This document shows positions 8,098 through 15,472 of a stretch of 64,000 bases of DNA, piece by piece; the first letter of the stretch is position 1; each line of letters opens with the position of its first letter. Position numbers and translations under genes: made by a program. The stretch lies in NCBI GenBank assembly GCA_016841045.1, contig JAENZX010000001.1:81541-145540 (forward strand), given 5' to 3'. The stretch comes from Thermincola carboxydiphila. GTDB taxonomy: Bacteria > Bacillota > Thermincolia > Thermincolales > UBA2595. The notes under the pieces are model-generated. The model saw nothing but the letters and a program-made list of their open reading frames with translations, searched no databases and was not told the origin of the DNA.

Positions 8098-11000
8098 TTA
8101 CAGACTAGTAACAGGTGTGGCTGTAAAATTATCTAAGACCCCACCATCTGCTGACTTTATCTCTGCATCGGTGTTAGAACTTTTTGTGTAAGCTAAAGTT
8201 ACCACCTGGCCGGGCAGTATATCATCGCCCATAACCAGCTTAATTTTCCCAACGGTATTGGTTGACTCAATAATAGTTACTGCTCTATCTGTTCCATCAA
8301 CATTTACCGTAAACTGTGCACATGCATCAGCCATAGCAGTCGGAATGGACATATCTTTATCAAAAGTAAGGCTGATATCTCCCTTTGAAGTAACTTCAAG
8401 AGCCAACAATACCGGTGCCGGAATCAGAACCGTATTAGTTACCGGCTGCGCACTGAAACTCTCCAGTACACCACCGTTCTCAGCTGCTATTGTACCCTGA
8501 GTATAGGCTACTGTCACGGCGTCCCCGCCTATAACAGGTGTTGTGAGTGTTAATTTGATTTTCAACTTATCGCTGCTTAAGGAAGCAGCTGTCGCAGGAT
8601 TGCTAGCACCATTTACAAGGATAGTAAACTGATCCTGCTTATCTGCCGGACTGGCCATTGTTTTATCAAAGGTAATATTTATATAATTTCCGTCAGCACT
8701 TGTAGCTGCACTTACGAAAAGCGGAGCGACAGGCAGCAGACTATTTGTTACAAACTGATTGCTGAAAGATTCCAGAAACTCTCCGTCAGCCGAAGTAACG
8801 GTGCCCTTAGTATATGACACTGTTATTTCTTCAGTACCAGCCGTAGGGTTAGTTAATATTAATTCAATCTTCGTATCATTATAAACAGCTCCGGTCACCG
8901 TGTCTGGAGTCCCATTAACCAGCACTGAAAACTGATCATGTTTTCCGCTCGGGTCAGCCATAGACTTGTTAAAAGTTAAAATTACCTTACTACCATCTAA
9001 GCCTGTTACTGCACTTACTAGCAATGGTGCCGTTCCTGGCAGGTTGTTGGTTACCGTCTGGGCGGTAAAGGAATCCAAAAGCCCTCCATCTTCTGACTTT
9101 ATCTGAACGTCTGAATTTGAACTTTTACTGTAGGCAACAGTTACAGATTGCCCATAGGTAATTTTGGGGCTCATTGTAAGCTTTAGCTTTCCGGTTGTAT
9201 CTGTACAACTTATTGATCCTACCGTACGGTCAATTCCGTTTACTTTTACCGTAAATTGTATACAAGCTTCAGCCATCCCTGAAGAGGAAGGAATTGCCAT
9301 ACTCTTACTGAAAGTAAGACTAATATCCCCCTTAGTTGTAACCTCGGCACCGGACAATACCGGTGGTGCTGAGGCAGCCGGTGTCTCGTCGCCACTTCCT
9401 CCACCTCCACCAGAGGAAGAAACCACAGTAAAGGTTACGGTTTCTTCATGTCCAAGGGTATTGTCATTATTGGCCATAAGGTTCGCGCTTATAATGATTT
9501 TATAAGTTTGGCCTTTGCCTAAATCGCTCACAGGTCTTATAAAAATACTTTCTTTTTCGCCATCAACCGATGTAGATGTTCTTAAGACAGTAATCGGTAT
9601 ATTGGTGCCGCTATTGTTTTGCAGGGAGACACAGCCCTGATTGTTTTCCCAGTGGTCCCTAGCGACTCCTCTGTCAAAAAGAAGTTTTATTGTCGGTCTC
9701 ACAGGTATTGAACTACTTCCGTCAACCTCATATCCGGTTGTTGACGATTGGCCATCAGAGCTAATAGTAGTCAGATATGCTCCCATTAAGTTAAGCGGAT
9801 TATTTCCATCACCGCCCCCGGTTCCGTTATTATTTCCGGAACTACCATCAGTGGTTGAACCTGAAGTTGAAGTTGATTCCCCGATGGTTACAGGTAAACT
9901 GCCAGGGTTTTGCACAGTCCCCGGCTTTTGCTGCATAGTCACTCCTGAAGCATTGACTTTTGCAGTGTCAATTTTTCCTGTACCTGTTACATTTACAGCA
10001 GCATTTAACTCTAAAGTACCTACTTTGGCATCACTTGCCAGATTGACAGCAGTTTCCCCGGCAGTTTTGGCAATTTCTAATTTGCCAATTGTCCCACGGG
10101 CTGCATCCAGTTTTATTTTTTTTGCTTCGACATAAATTTCATTAATGTTTCCGTTAAGGCTTATCTTGGTGCTGGCAGAAACCTTTGCTGATACATATAC
10201 CGATCCAATTCCAGAACCGGACATACCCGATTCGGCCAAAGTAACACCTGTTTCCAACCATAGACTGCGAACCGAGGTTTTACCTGAGGCAACAATCCGG
10301 ACACCTTCCTTGGCTACAGACATTGATGGTATGGAGCAGTCTTCCAAAACTACGCTGTGTGACCCTCCGCCTTTAACAACGGTATTTCTAGAAACGACCA
10401 CATTTTTGAGAGTAACTTCACCCTCACCGATTGCTTCGTCCAAGATGAGGTTTCCATTAATTTTTGTATTTTGAACTATAACCCCAGATGCGCTGATAAT
10501 TAGATTTCCGTCAATTTCCTGTATGCCTGAAACAGGACCAAAGGTTCCCTGTTTGTTATATTCGGTATTATTATCTGATATGCTTGAGGAATTAAGTAAG
10601 ACGGCTACTTCTGCTCTTGTTATTGCCTTTGCGGGACGGAAGGTTTTGTCAGGATAACCATTGATAATACCCTTGGCTGTAATTGCATTTACAGCTGATT
10701 TGCTCCATGCAGCTATTTCACCTGCATCTTTAAAATCATTCAGATCTTCACCAGCAGTTCCAAGGTTCAATACCTTTGCCAGTATAATAGCAGCTTCCTG
10801 TCTCTGTATCTGTTTATTTGGTTTGAAGGAGCCGTCAGGGTAACCTGATATATAACCGGCAGCTTTTGCTTTTGTAATCTCATCCGAGAACCATTCAGAT
10901 GATTTAACATCATTAAAACCAGTCTCAGCAGCCTCACTAAAGCCAAAGGATTTATTGACCAATGTAACAAACTCTGCACGGGTGATATTATTATCTGGCT

Positions 11001-11175
11001 TAAACGTACCATCCTTGTAACCTGATATTATCTCCTGACTCAACAATTCAATAACTTGCTTACCGGCCCAGTGTCCTTTAGTGTCCTGTGGAATTGCAGC
11101 CGCGAAATTTGTCAATGTGAAGATAAGTATAACTAATAGAGATAATGTCAAAGAATACTTAAACTTTCTTTTCAT
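8098..11175 (-). CDS. S-layer homology (SLH) protein with adhesin-like and Ig-like repeats
   Basis: A 1025-aa secreted surface protein. After a signal peptide (about 1-28), three SLH repeats (about 29-200) bind secondary cell-wall polymer; see FVTLVNKSFGF, DGSFKPNKQIQRQEAA and DKTFRPAKAITRAEVA. Residues about 215-430 are a beta-helix-like stretch (NTKINGNLILDEAIGEGE). A Gly/Ser/Asn linker and a Big_5-like domain follow (about 465-590). Four SwmB-like repeats of about 100 aa end the protein; the first and fourth are closest to each other, the second and third to each other. It is the first gene behind the Moco/Tuco-like leader. A role in metal capture or only in cell-surface structure cannot be told from sequence. 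Confidence 0.88.
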   Translation of the reverse strand: MKRKFKYSLTLSLLVILIFTLTNFAAAIPQDTKGHWAGKQVIELLSQEIISGYKDGTFKPDNNITRAEFVTLVNKSFGFSEAAETGFNDVKSSEWFSDEITKAKAAGYISGYPDGSFKPNKQIQRQEAAIILAKVLNLGTAGEDLNDFKDAGEIAAWSKSAVNAITAKGIINGYPDKTFRPAKAITRAEVAVLLNSSSISDNNTEYNKQGTFGPVSGIQEIDGNLIISASGVIVQNTKINGNLILDEAIGEGEVTLKNVVVSRNTVVKGGGSHSVVLEDCSIPSMSVAKEGVRIVASGKTSVRSLWLETGVTLAESGMSGSGIGSVYVSAKVSASTKISLNGNINEIYVEAKKIKLDAARGTIGKLEIAKTAGETAVNLASDAKVGTLELNAAVNVTGTGKIDTAKVNASGVTMQQKPGTVQNPGSLPVTIGESTSTSGSTTDGSSGNNNGTGGGDGNNPLNLMGAYLTTISSDGQSSTTGYEVDGSSSIPVRPTIKLLFDRGVARDHWENNQGCVSLQNNSGTNIPITVLRTSTSVDGEKESIFIRPVSDLGKGQTYKIIISANLMANNDNTLGHEETVTFTVVSSSGGGGGSGDETPAASAPPVLSGAEVTTKGDISLTFSKSMAIPSSSGMAEACIQFTVKVNGIDRTVGSISCTDTTGKLKLTMSPKITYGQSVTVAYSKSSNSDVQIKSEDGGLLDSFTAQTVTNNLPGTAPLLVSAVTGLDGSKVILTFNKSMADPSGKHDQFSVLVNGTPDTVTGAVYNDTKIELILTNPTAGTEEITVSYTKGTVTSADGEFLESFSNQFVTNSLLPVAPLFVSAATSADGNYINITFDKTMASPADKQDQFTILVNGASNPATAASLSSDKLKIKLTLTTPVIGGDAVTVAYTQGTIAAENGGVLESFSAQPVTNTVLIPAPVLLALEVTSKGDISLTFDKDMSIPTAMADACAQFTVNVDGTDRAVTIIESTNTVGKIKLVMGDDILPGQVVTLAYTKSSNTDAEIKSADGGVLDNFTATPVTSL

Positions 11176-11293
11176 TCATATTCCCTCCCAGTAAATATTA
11201 CATTCTTTTGTCTTTAGAAGCCTTGATCTGTGAAAAATTTTCAAAACACCTCCCATGGTAATCCTATTGTTGAAAAGAACCAGCTAACAAATA

Positions 11294-11341
11294 ACAAAAA
11301 CAAAAGAAGCCGGACAACTGAATAGAGTACAGTTGTCCGGC
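11294..11341 (-). terminator. Leader terminator between the riboswitch and the SLH operon
   Basis: Minus strand: GCCGGACAACTG, 9-nt loop, CAGTTGTCCGGC (perfect 12-bp stem, 11309-11341), then TTCTTTTGTTTTTG. It stands after the folded leader and before the SLH start, as expected for transcription control by a riboswitch. Confidence 0.8.
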
Positions 11342-11362
11342 ATATTATGCCAAACAAATACT

Positions 11363-11458
11363 GCACTCCTTTTCAAAAGGAAGGCACAGCAGTTTCCCAC
11401 TATACCCAGACGGCCATTTACCATGTCTCAAGAGATTTAGGCTGCAGGCTCGGAGTAC
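11363..11458 (-). ncRNA. Moco/Tuco-type (Mo/W cofactor) riboswitch candidate
   Basis: Structured leader of about 96 nt on the minus strand. A closing stem pairs GTACTCC (11452-11458) with GGAGTGC (11363-11369, one G-U pair). Inside are GAGCCTGCAGCC, a small TCTC-TT-GAGA hairpin, GGCCGTC and GGGAAACTGC. The CTCCGAGCC start and AAAGGAGT end resemble the Moco RNA motif as I remember it. A promoter lies just upstream and a perfect terminator just downstream, and the operon encodes metal transport. A covariance search was not possible; another purine- or cofactor-sensing RNA remains possible. Confidence 0.55.
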
Positions 11459-11489
11459 TTAATAAACTCAAACCAAAGAATTTAGTTCT

Positions 11490-11518
11490 ATTTTAAATTA
11501 GTAAAACAATCCTGTCAA
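11490..11518 (-). promoter_or_regulatory. Promoter of the riboswitch-led Mo/W operon
   Basis: Minus strand: -35 TTGACA (11513-11518), 17-bp spacer, -10 TAAAAT (11490-11495), an almost perfect sigma-A promoter. A near-identical promoter precedes the tup operon (17375-17403), including the downstream AGAACTAAATTCT inverted repeat. Confidence 0.85.
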
Positions 11519-11590
11519 TCATTTTAGTTTGTTTTAGTTCGTTTTAGTTTGTTTTAGTTCGCTTTAGTTTGGTTAGATTTGGTTTATCCG
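11519..11590 (-). repeat. Array of 10-bp phased direct repeats upstream of the promoter
   Basis: About seven consecutive 10-mers of the type GTTTTAGTTT/C (plus strand) run from 11521, immediately upstream of the -35 box. The period equals one helical turn, so every unit faces the same side of the helix. A matching array lies upstream of the tup operon promoter. A regulator-binding array or curved A-tract UP element are both possible. Confidence 0.75.
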
Positions 11591-11695
11591 ATTAACAGGA
11601 ATTGGCAGCATTTGGCAGCAATTGGCAAACTAAATTGGCAATTGGCAATTGGCAATTAAGGGTAATTTTTTGCCCGCCCCCATGAATTACTAAGT
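11591..11695. repeat. Short TTGGCA-type repeats
   Basis: Degenerate tandem copies of AATTGGCA/TTTGGCAGCA. Similar TTGGCA-rich sequence occurs near 1640-1665 and 17565. No coding potential is seen; this looks like slippage-type low-complexity DNA. Confidence 0.5.
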
Positions 11696-11977
11696 CTACG
11701 CGGCTGTATAAGGAAGTAACACACAGTCCATGGATAGAAATGATGAAATAAAATTAATTGCTTCTTCTAGTTTAGATTGTTTAATATCGGCTTTAAAGCA
11801 CATAGAAATTTTATGTGAATCCGAAATATCAGAATGAACCGATAATTGCTGACAGGTAACCCCCGAGCATACTCCCCATCCCTCTTTCTCAATCATGGTT
11901 ACCAAATATTCACTTAATTCCCCATTTCCCATACTGGCTATATTACCTCTGTCATCAATATGAATCAGGATTTTCAA
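11696..11977 (-). pseudogene. Truncated TiaS-like paralogue (N-terminal part only)
   Basis: This 93-aa frame matches the first about 90 residues of the TiaS-like protein at 3321-4064: ILIHIDDRGNIASMGNGELSE, then CSGVTCQQLSVHSDI and MCFKADIKQSKLEEAI. After SSFLSMD the similarity stops and the frame ends at once. The otherwise conserved IDDTDN is IDDRGN here, so a key acidic site is lost. A TTG at 11977 follows GGGGGC and is the likeliest start; the frame also extends upstream without homology. I read it as a decaying duplicate, though a stand-alone domain is possible. Confidence 0.7.
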
Positions 11978-12373
11978 TATCGACGCCCCCTTAAAACCTG
12001 TTTTGGAAGACCGAAGTTCTGAGTAAGATGTTTTTATTATGCCTAAAAAAACATAATGCAATTTTTATACCAACTATATAAAATCCCCAATAAGCTGTAA
12101 TTTCGCTATCTCCAATGCTTAGAAGAATTCTGCTTTACGATTTTTTGTAAAATTGCTTTACACTACTTTGTACTGCTTGTTTACAAGTTTGCATGACTTT
12201 TTATTAATATTTAGTCGATTTGAACTTCCATTATGTCAGTAAAAGCATAATGGCTTTATAAGGTTCCACCCGTACTTAGCAGCAAATCTACTTTACAATT
12301 TATTTCAACTTGCTTTACACCTCTTTACACTTTTCACGATCATCTACCAATTACTACTTTGGCCTCTTAACGA
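11978..12373. other. AT-rich intergenic stretch, no gene seen
   Basis: No plausible coding frame. It holds at least four copies of a CTTTACA-type motif (TGCTTTACGA, TGCTTTACAC, TACTTTACAA, TGCTTTACAC, CTCTTTACAC), which look like degenerate repeats of unknown meaning. Confidence 0.4.
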
Positions 12374-12404
12374 CAAAAAAACCGGTGATTTTTATATCGC
12401 CGGG
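12374..12404 (-). terminator. Terminator of the metallophosphoesterase gene
   Basis: Minus strand: CCGGCGAT-ATAAAA-ATCACCGG (one mismatch) followed by TTTTTTTG, 24 bp after the stop codon. Confidence 0.75.
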
Positions 12405-12427
12405 CGTCAGGTAACAACCGATTTTAT

Positions 12428-13120
12428 TTAGATAACCCTCTCAACCTTGTTAAACAATAATGTCATTTTATCCGACAATTTTATATCCCTATGGTAATGA
12501 CCAAAATACCAGTGTTTATACTTTACTTTTTTATTCAGTTCATCAAAGTAAACATGAAGCTCATTTGCTTTACCTTTAACGCCGTATTGACTAATACATT
12601 CTAAAGCAGCCCCGGGACATGTATGAGTAACAATATAGTCAACATTCCAGTTATGACGTTCGAGCACCTCTATCCCTTCTTTATACTCCTCTTCTGACGG
12701 CATTTCTTCCTTCCACCATGAACCATTCTGTACTTTACGCTCAATGCCTTTGGATTTTGCACCGCCAAAGGTAAATATCTTTATACCATCGAAGTCAAAA
12801 ACCTGACCCCTCATTAGATGAATAATGCTGTCATTAATCATATGGACCTTACCGCCACGCCATCGTTCAATTGGATGACTGTTAAGAAAATCAAAGTTTT
12901 CATTATTTCCATCAACAAACAATGTAGTAAAATTTTTCTGTTCAAACCATTCTAGCCAATATCTATCTTGATGCTTGATATCCAGAACAATTCCAAAGTC
13001 ACCTGCAACTATAACGTAATCATTCTTGGAAAGTAAGCTATTTTCAACAAATGATTTTGAATTTAACTTTGCAATATTGGTCCCTGCATGCGTATCTCCA
13101 GTTACGTATATCAAATGCAC
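12428..13120 (-). CDS. Calcineurin-like metallophosphoesterase
   Basis: Cytoplasmic hydrolase of 230 aa with all the dimetal motifs of the family: GDTHAG near residue 8, GDFGI near 41, GNNEN near 71, THTCP about 165 and GHYHRD about 206. The substrate is unknown; relatives cleave phosphodiesters or nucleotides. The length is typical for a single-domain enzyme. It stands alone between the truncated TiaS-like gene and the ModE-like regulator, with its own terminator. No link to metal transport can be shown beyond position. Confidence 0.88.
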   Translation of the reverse strand: MHLIYVTGDTHAGTNIAKLNSKSFVENSLLSKNDYVIVAGDFGIVLDIKHQDRYWLEWFEQKNFTTLFVDGNNENFDFLNSHPIERWRGGKVHMINDSIIHLMRGQVFDFDGIKIFTFGGAKSKGIERKVQNGSWWKEEMPSEEEYKEGIEVLERHNWNVDYIVTHTCPGAALECISQYGVKGKANELHVYFDELNKKVKYKHWYFGHYHRDIKLSDKMTLLFNKVERVI

Positions 13121-13200
13121 TTACCTCGTTCCGATTAATAATTCAAAAATCCCTGCTGGTCTGTCTTGGTCTAAAAGACAAACCCGGTTAAAAACAAATC

Positions 13201-13587
13201 CTAAGTATTCATAAACTTATTAAAGTAGCTGACAAACAAATTGTCTACTGCTTTAACTGAGTCTTCCTTGAATTTATGATAAAGAACAAGCATTTCTCGG
13301 GCCTCAGGAGTCAGCACAGCGCCACTTTGGGAACCACCCGCATGTTTTTCCACCAATTCGAAGCCCAAACGCTGCTCAGTAGCCTTTATTTTGCCCCATG
13401 CCGCCCGGTAGGACATACCTAAATTCAGAGCCGCCTGCCGGATGGATCCATATCTATCAATAGCCTCAAAGAGAGCCATTCTCCCCCCGCCAAAAACTAC
13501 TTCACCATCAATTTCAATCCATATTTTTGACTTAGGTCTTAGTCCGGCAACAAATCTATTTGTATTATCATCAGCCACTTTGACCAC
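13201..13587 (-). CDS. ModE-type DNA-binding protein without TOBE domains
   Basis: A 128-aa protein corresponding to the N-terminal winged-helix half of ModE: GGGRMALFEAIDRYGSIRQA, then AALNLGMSYRAAWGKIKATE and RLGFELVEKHAGGSQSG. The C-terminal molybdate-binding Mop/TOBE domains of full ModE are absent. A separate single Mop protein is encoded divergently 197 bp away, so sensor and DNA-binding parts may be split. Likely role: regulation of the Mo/W genes around it, by analogy to ModE (inference). Confidence 0.85.
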   Translation of the reverse strand: MVKVADDNTNRFVAGLRPKSKIWIEIDGEVVFGGGRMALFEAIDRYGSIRQAALNLGMSYRAAWGKIKATEQRLGFELVEKHAGGSQSGAVLTPEAREMLVLYHKFKEDSVKAVDNLFVSYFNKFMNT

Positions 13588-13784
13588 CTCTTTATCAAAT
13601 AGATTTCTCCTCTATTTTAGCAGTTTCCTCCTAAGATGTCCAAGTCACCGAATAAAGTGGTGCAAAAGTAAAGCAGCTGAAACAAACAACTAAATACCTT
13701 ATTTTGGAAGTAGTACGTATTGTATATTAATTGCCCAATTTCGACAATAATTTAATGAAACATAATAGACAGGGGGGTGATTAG

Positions 13785-13988
13785 ATGAACATCAGCGGAA
13801 GAAATAAGCTAACGGGAAAAATAAAAGATGTAAAAACCGGAGCAGTAATGGCCCAGATAACTGTAGATGTAGGAGGTCAACAGGTAGTAGCTGCCATTAC
13901 TAATGATTCCGTCTTAGAATTAGGGTTAAAAGCAGGGGATGATGTAGCAGCCCTGATTAAGTCTACCGATGTAATGATAATGAAATAA
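13785..13988 (+). CDS. mop: Mop-domain molybdate/tungstate-binding protein (molbindin)
   Basis: A 67-aa single TOBE/Mop domain protein: MNISGRNKLTGKIKDVKTGA, VMAQITVDVGG, AAITNDSVLELGLKAGDD and VAALIKSTDVMI. Molbindins assemble as hexamers in the cytoplasm and store or buffer molybdate and tungstate. The ATG follows CAGGGGGGTGATTAG. It is divergent from the ModE-like HTH gene and convergent with the tup operon, sharing a bidirectional terminator. It could also be the sensor partner of the split ModE. Confidence 0.92.
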   Translation: MNISGRNKLTGKIKDVKTGAVMAQITVDVGGQQVVAAITNDSVLELGLKAGDDVAALIKSTDVMIMK

Positions 13989-13993
13989 AATAA

Positions 13994-14016
13994 TTAGCCC
14001 GTCAATGACGGGCTAA
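13994..14016. terminator. Bidirectional terminator between mop and the tup operon
   Basis: TTAGCCCGTCA-A-TGACGGGCTAA, an 11-bp inverted repeat flanked by T-rich sequence on both sides, between convergent genes. Confidence 0.8.
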
Positions 14017-14023
14017 CTTAATT

Positions 14024-14758
14024 TTATGAAGACTTTTTCCATTCCTTTTTCCAATGCGCAAGGAAATTTTCGACTTGAATTGAAGAAGAACCATTTAGTA
14101 ACGCAACTGGCATGTTGTCAGCTTCTACTCTTCCATTTATAAGAACAACTGCACGCTGCGTCAGGCGAAGAATATCCCTAAAGTCATGACTTACAAGAAT
14201 TGCAGCAGTTTTTGTTGTGTTAAGAATCTTATCCAAGTCATCAATCAAGGCTTCCTTTGTCGGAGTATCCAGCGCAGAAAAGGGCTCATCCAAAAAAAGT
14301 ATATCGGGTTCGAGTACAAATGCACGGGCCAAACTTACACGTTGAGCTTCACCACCAGACAAGGAGTTAGCTGCCTGGTTGACGAGATGAAGAATACCAA
14401 AAGAGTCCAGCCATTTTTCTACTCGATGTTTTATGTCACGCTTCGCTAAGCCACGAATCCTTAACCCCGATGCGACGTTCTCAAACACCGTTGTATTAAA
14501 CAAAAGTGATTCTTGAAAAACCACTGCTATTCGTCGTCTTATCATTAAAGGAGCATTCCCGGTTATTTCTTTCCCTTGAAATGCTAACTGTCCTGAAGTA
14601 GGCTCCTCCAGAAAAGAAAGAATCTTTAACAAACTGCTTTTCCCCGAACCATTGGGGCCAACCAATCCAACAATTTCCCCTTTTTTTAGATGAAAATCAA
14701 TATCTTTCAATATATCTTTGCCATCCTGCTGCCAACATATATTTTGCGCTAATAACAA
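14024..14758 (-). CDS. tupC: Tungstate ABC transporter ATP-binding protein
   Basis: ATPase of 244 aa: Walker A GPNGSGKSS near residue 36, Q-loop VVFQESLLF, signature LSGGEAQRV, Walker B PDILFLDEPFSALD, switch H in LVSHDFRD. It starts with TTG at 14758 behind AGGGGGACC and lies 12 bp after the permease. The gene order substrate-binding protein, permease, ATPase is that of Tup systems. The final about 30 residues are not a TOBE domain, in contrast to ModC. Confidence 0.88.
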   Translation of the reverse strand: MLLAQNICWQQDGKDILKDIDFHLKKGEIVGLVGPNGSGKSSLLKILSFLEEPTSGQLAFQGKEITGNAPLMIRRRIAVVFQESLLFNTTVFENVASGLRIRGLAKRDIKHRVEKWLDSFGILHLVNQAANSLSGGEAQRVSLARAFVLEPDILFLDEPFSALDTPTKEALIDDLDKILNTTKTAAILVSHDFRDILRLTQRAVVLINGRVEADNMPVALLNGSSSIQVENFLAHWKKEWKKSS

Positions 14759-14770
14759 GATTTGGTCCCC

Positions 14771-15460
14771 CTATCGTTTCTGCTGCAAAAGAGTCAACCA
14801 TAACGTGGTAAGGTAAGTAAGAAGGACAAGAATAGCACTTAAGGCGATTGCTACATCAAAATTGCCCTTGGAAACTTCCATCACTGTAGCTGTGGTTAGT
14901 ACCCGAGAATACCCTTTTACATTTCCTCCCACCATCATCGAGGCACCCACTTCTGATACGACTGCCCCAAAGCCTGCGATTACAGCAGCAAGCAAAGAAA
15001 ACCGGGCTTCCTTCAACAAAAACCAAAGATATTGAAGCCTCGTTGCCCCCAAGGCTTTTATCTGTAATCTCAACTTAGGGTTTATTTGTTGAATAGCAGC
15101 ACTGGTTAGCCCAATGACGATTGGAGAAGCAATAACCGCCTGGGCAATAATGATAGCAGTAGGTGTATAAAGCAGATTAAGAGAACCTAAGGGTCCTGAC
15201 CGCCAAAGAAAAATTGAAATCCAAAGTCCTGCAACTACCGGAGGTAGTCCCATCCCTGTATTGACTAAACTCAACAGCAGGCGCTGTCCCGGGAAACGGG
15301 TTAAAGCCAAAAGAGTTCCCAAGGGAATTCCTATCAGAAGACTAATTAAAGTAGCAGTTCCGGATACCTGAAGTGTCAAAAGTGTAATGCGAAATACTTC
15401 AGGATCACCGGTGATAAGCATATAAATTGCCTTCCTAAGTCCTTCTAAAACTAGTTCCAT
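14771..15460 (-). CDS. tupB: Tungstate ABC transporter permease
   Basis: Membrane subunit of 229 aa with about six helices. It contains the inner-membrane component signature region GATRLQYLWFLLKEARFSLLAAVIAGFG and the Tup-typical SEVGASMMVGGNVKGYSRVLTTA. The gene starts with ATG at 15460, 12 bp after tupA. It imports tungstate delivered by TupA for tungsten enzymes such as aldehyde:ferredoxin oxidoreductases and formate dehydrogenases, none of which is in the window. Confidence 0.9.
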   Translation of the reverse strand: MELVLEGLRKAIYMLITGDPEVFRITLLTLQVSGTATLISLLIGIPLGTLLALTRFPGQRLLLSLVNTGMGLPPVVAGLWISIFLWRSGPLGSLNLLYTPTAIIIAQAVIASPIVIGLTSAAIQQINPKLRLQIKALGATRLQYLWFLLKEARFSLLAAVIAGFGAVVSEVGASMMVGGNVKGYSRVLTTATVMEVSKGNFDVAIALSAILVLLTYLTTLWLTLLQQKR

Positions 15461-15472
15461 TTTACCACAGCC

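Noticed and set aside
9164-10474. Plus-strand open frames within the SLH gene
   Set aside because: Antisense frames of repetitive Thr/Val-rich coding DNA; no ribosome binding sites or families.
11519-11590. Possible CRISPR or replication iterons
   Set aside because: Ten-bp contiguous units linked to a promoter and duplicated at another promoter; no rep gene or spacers.
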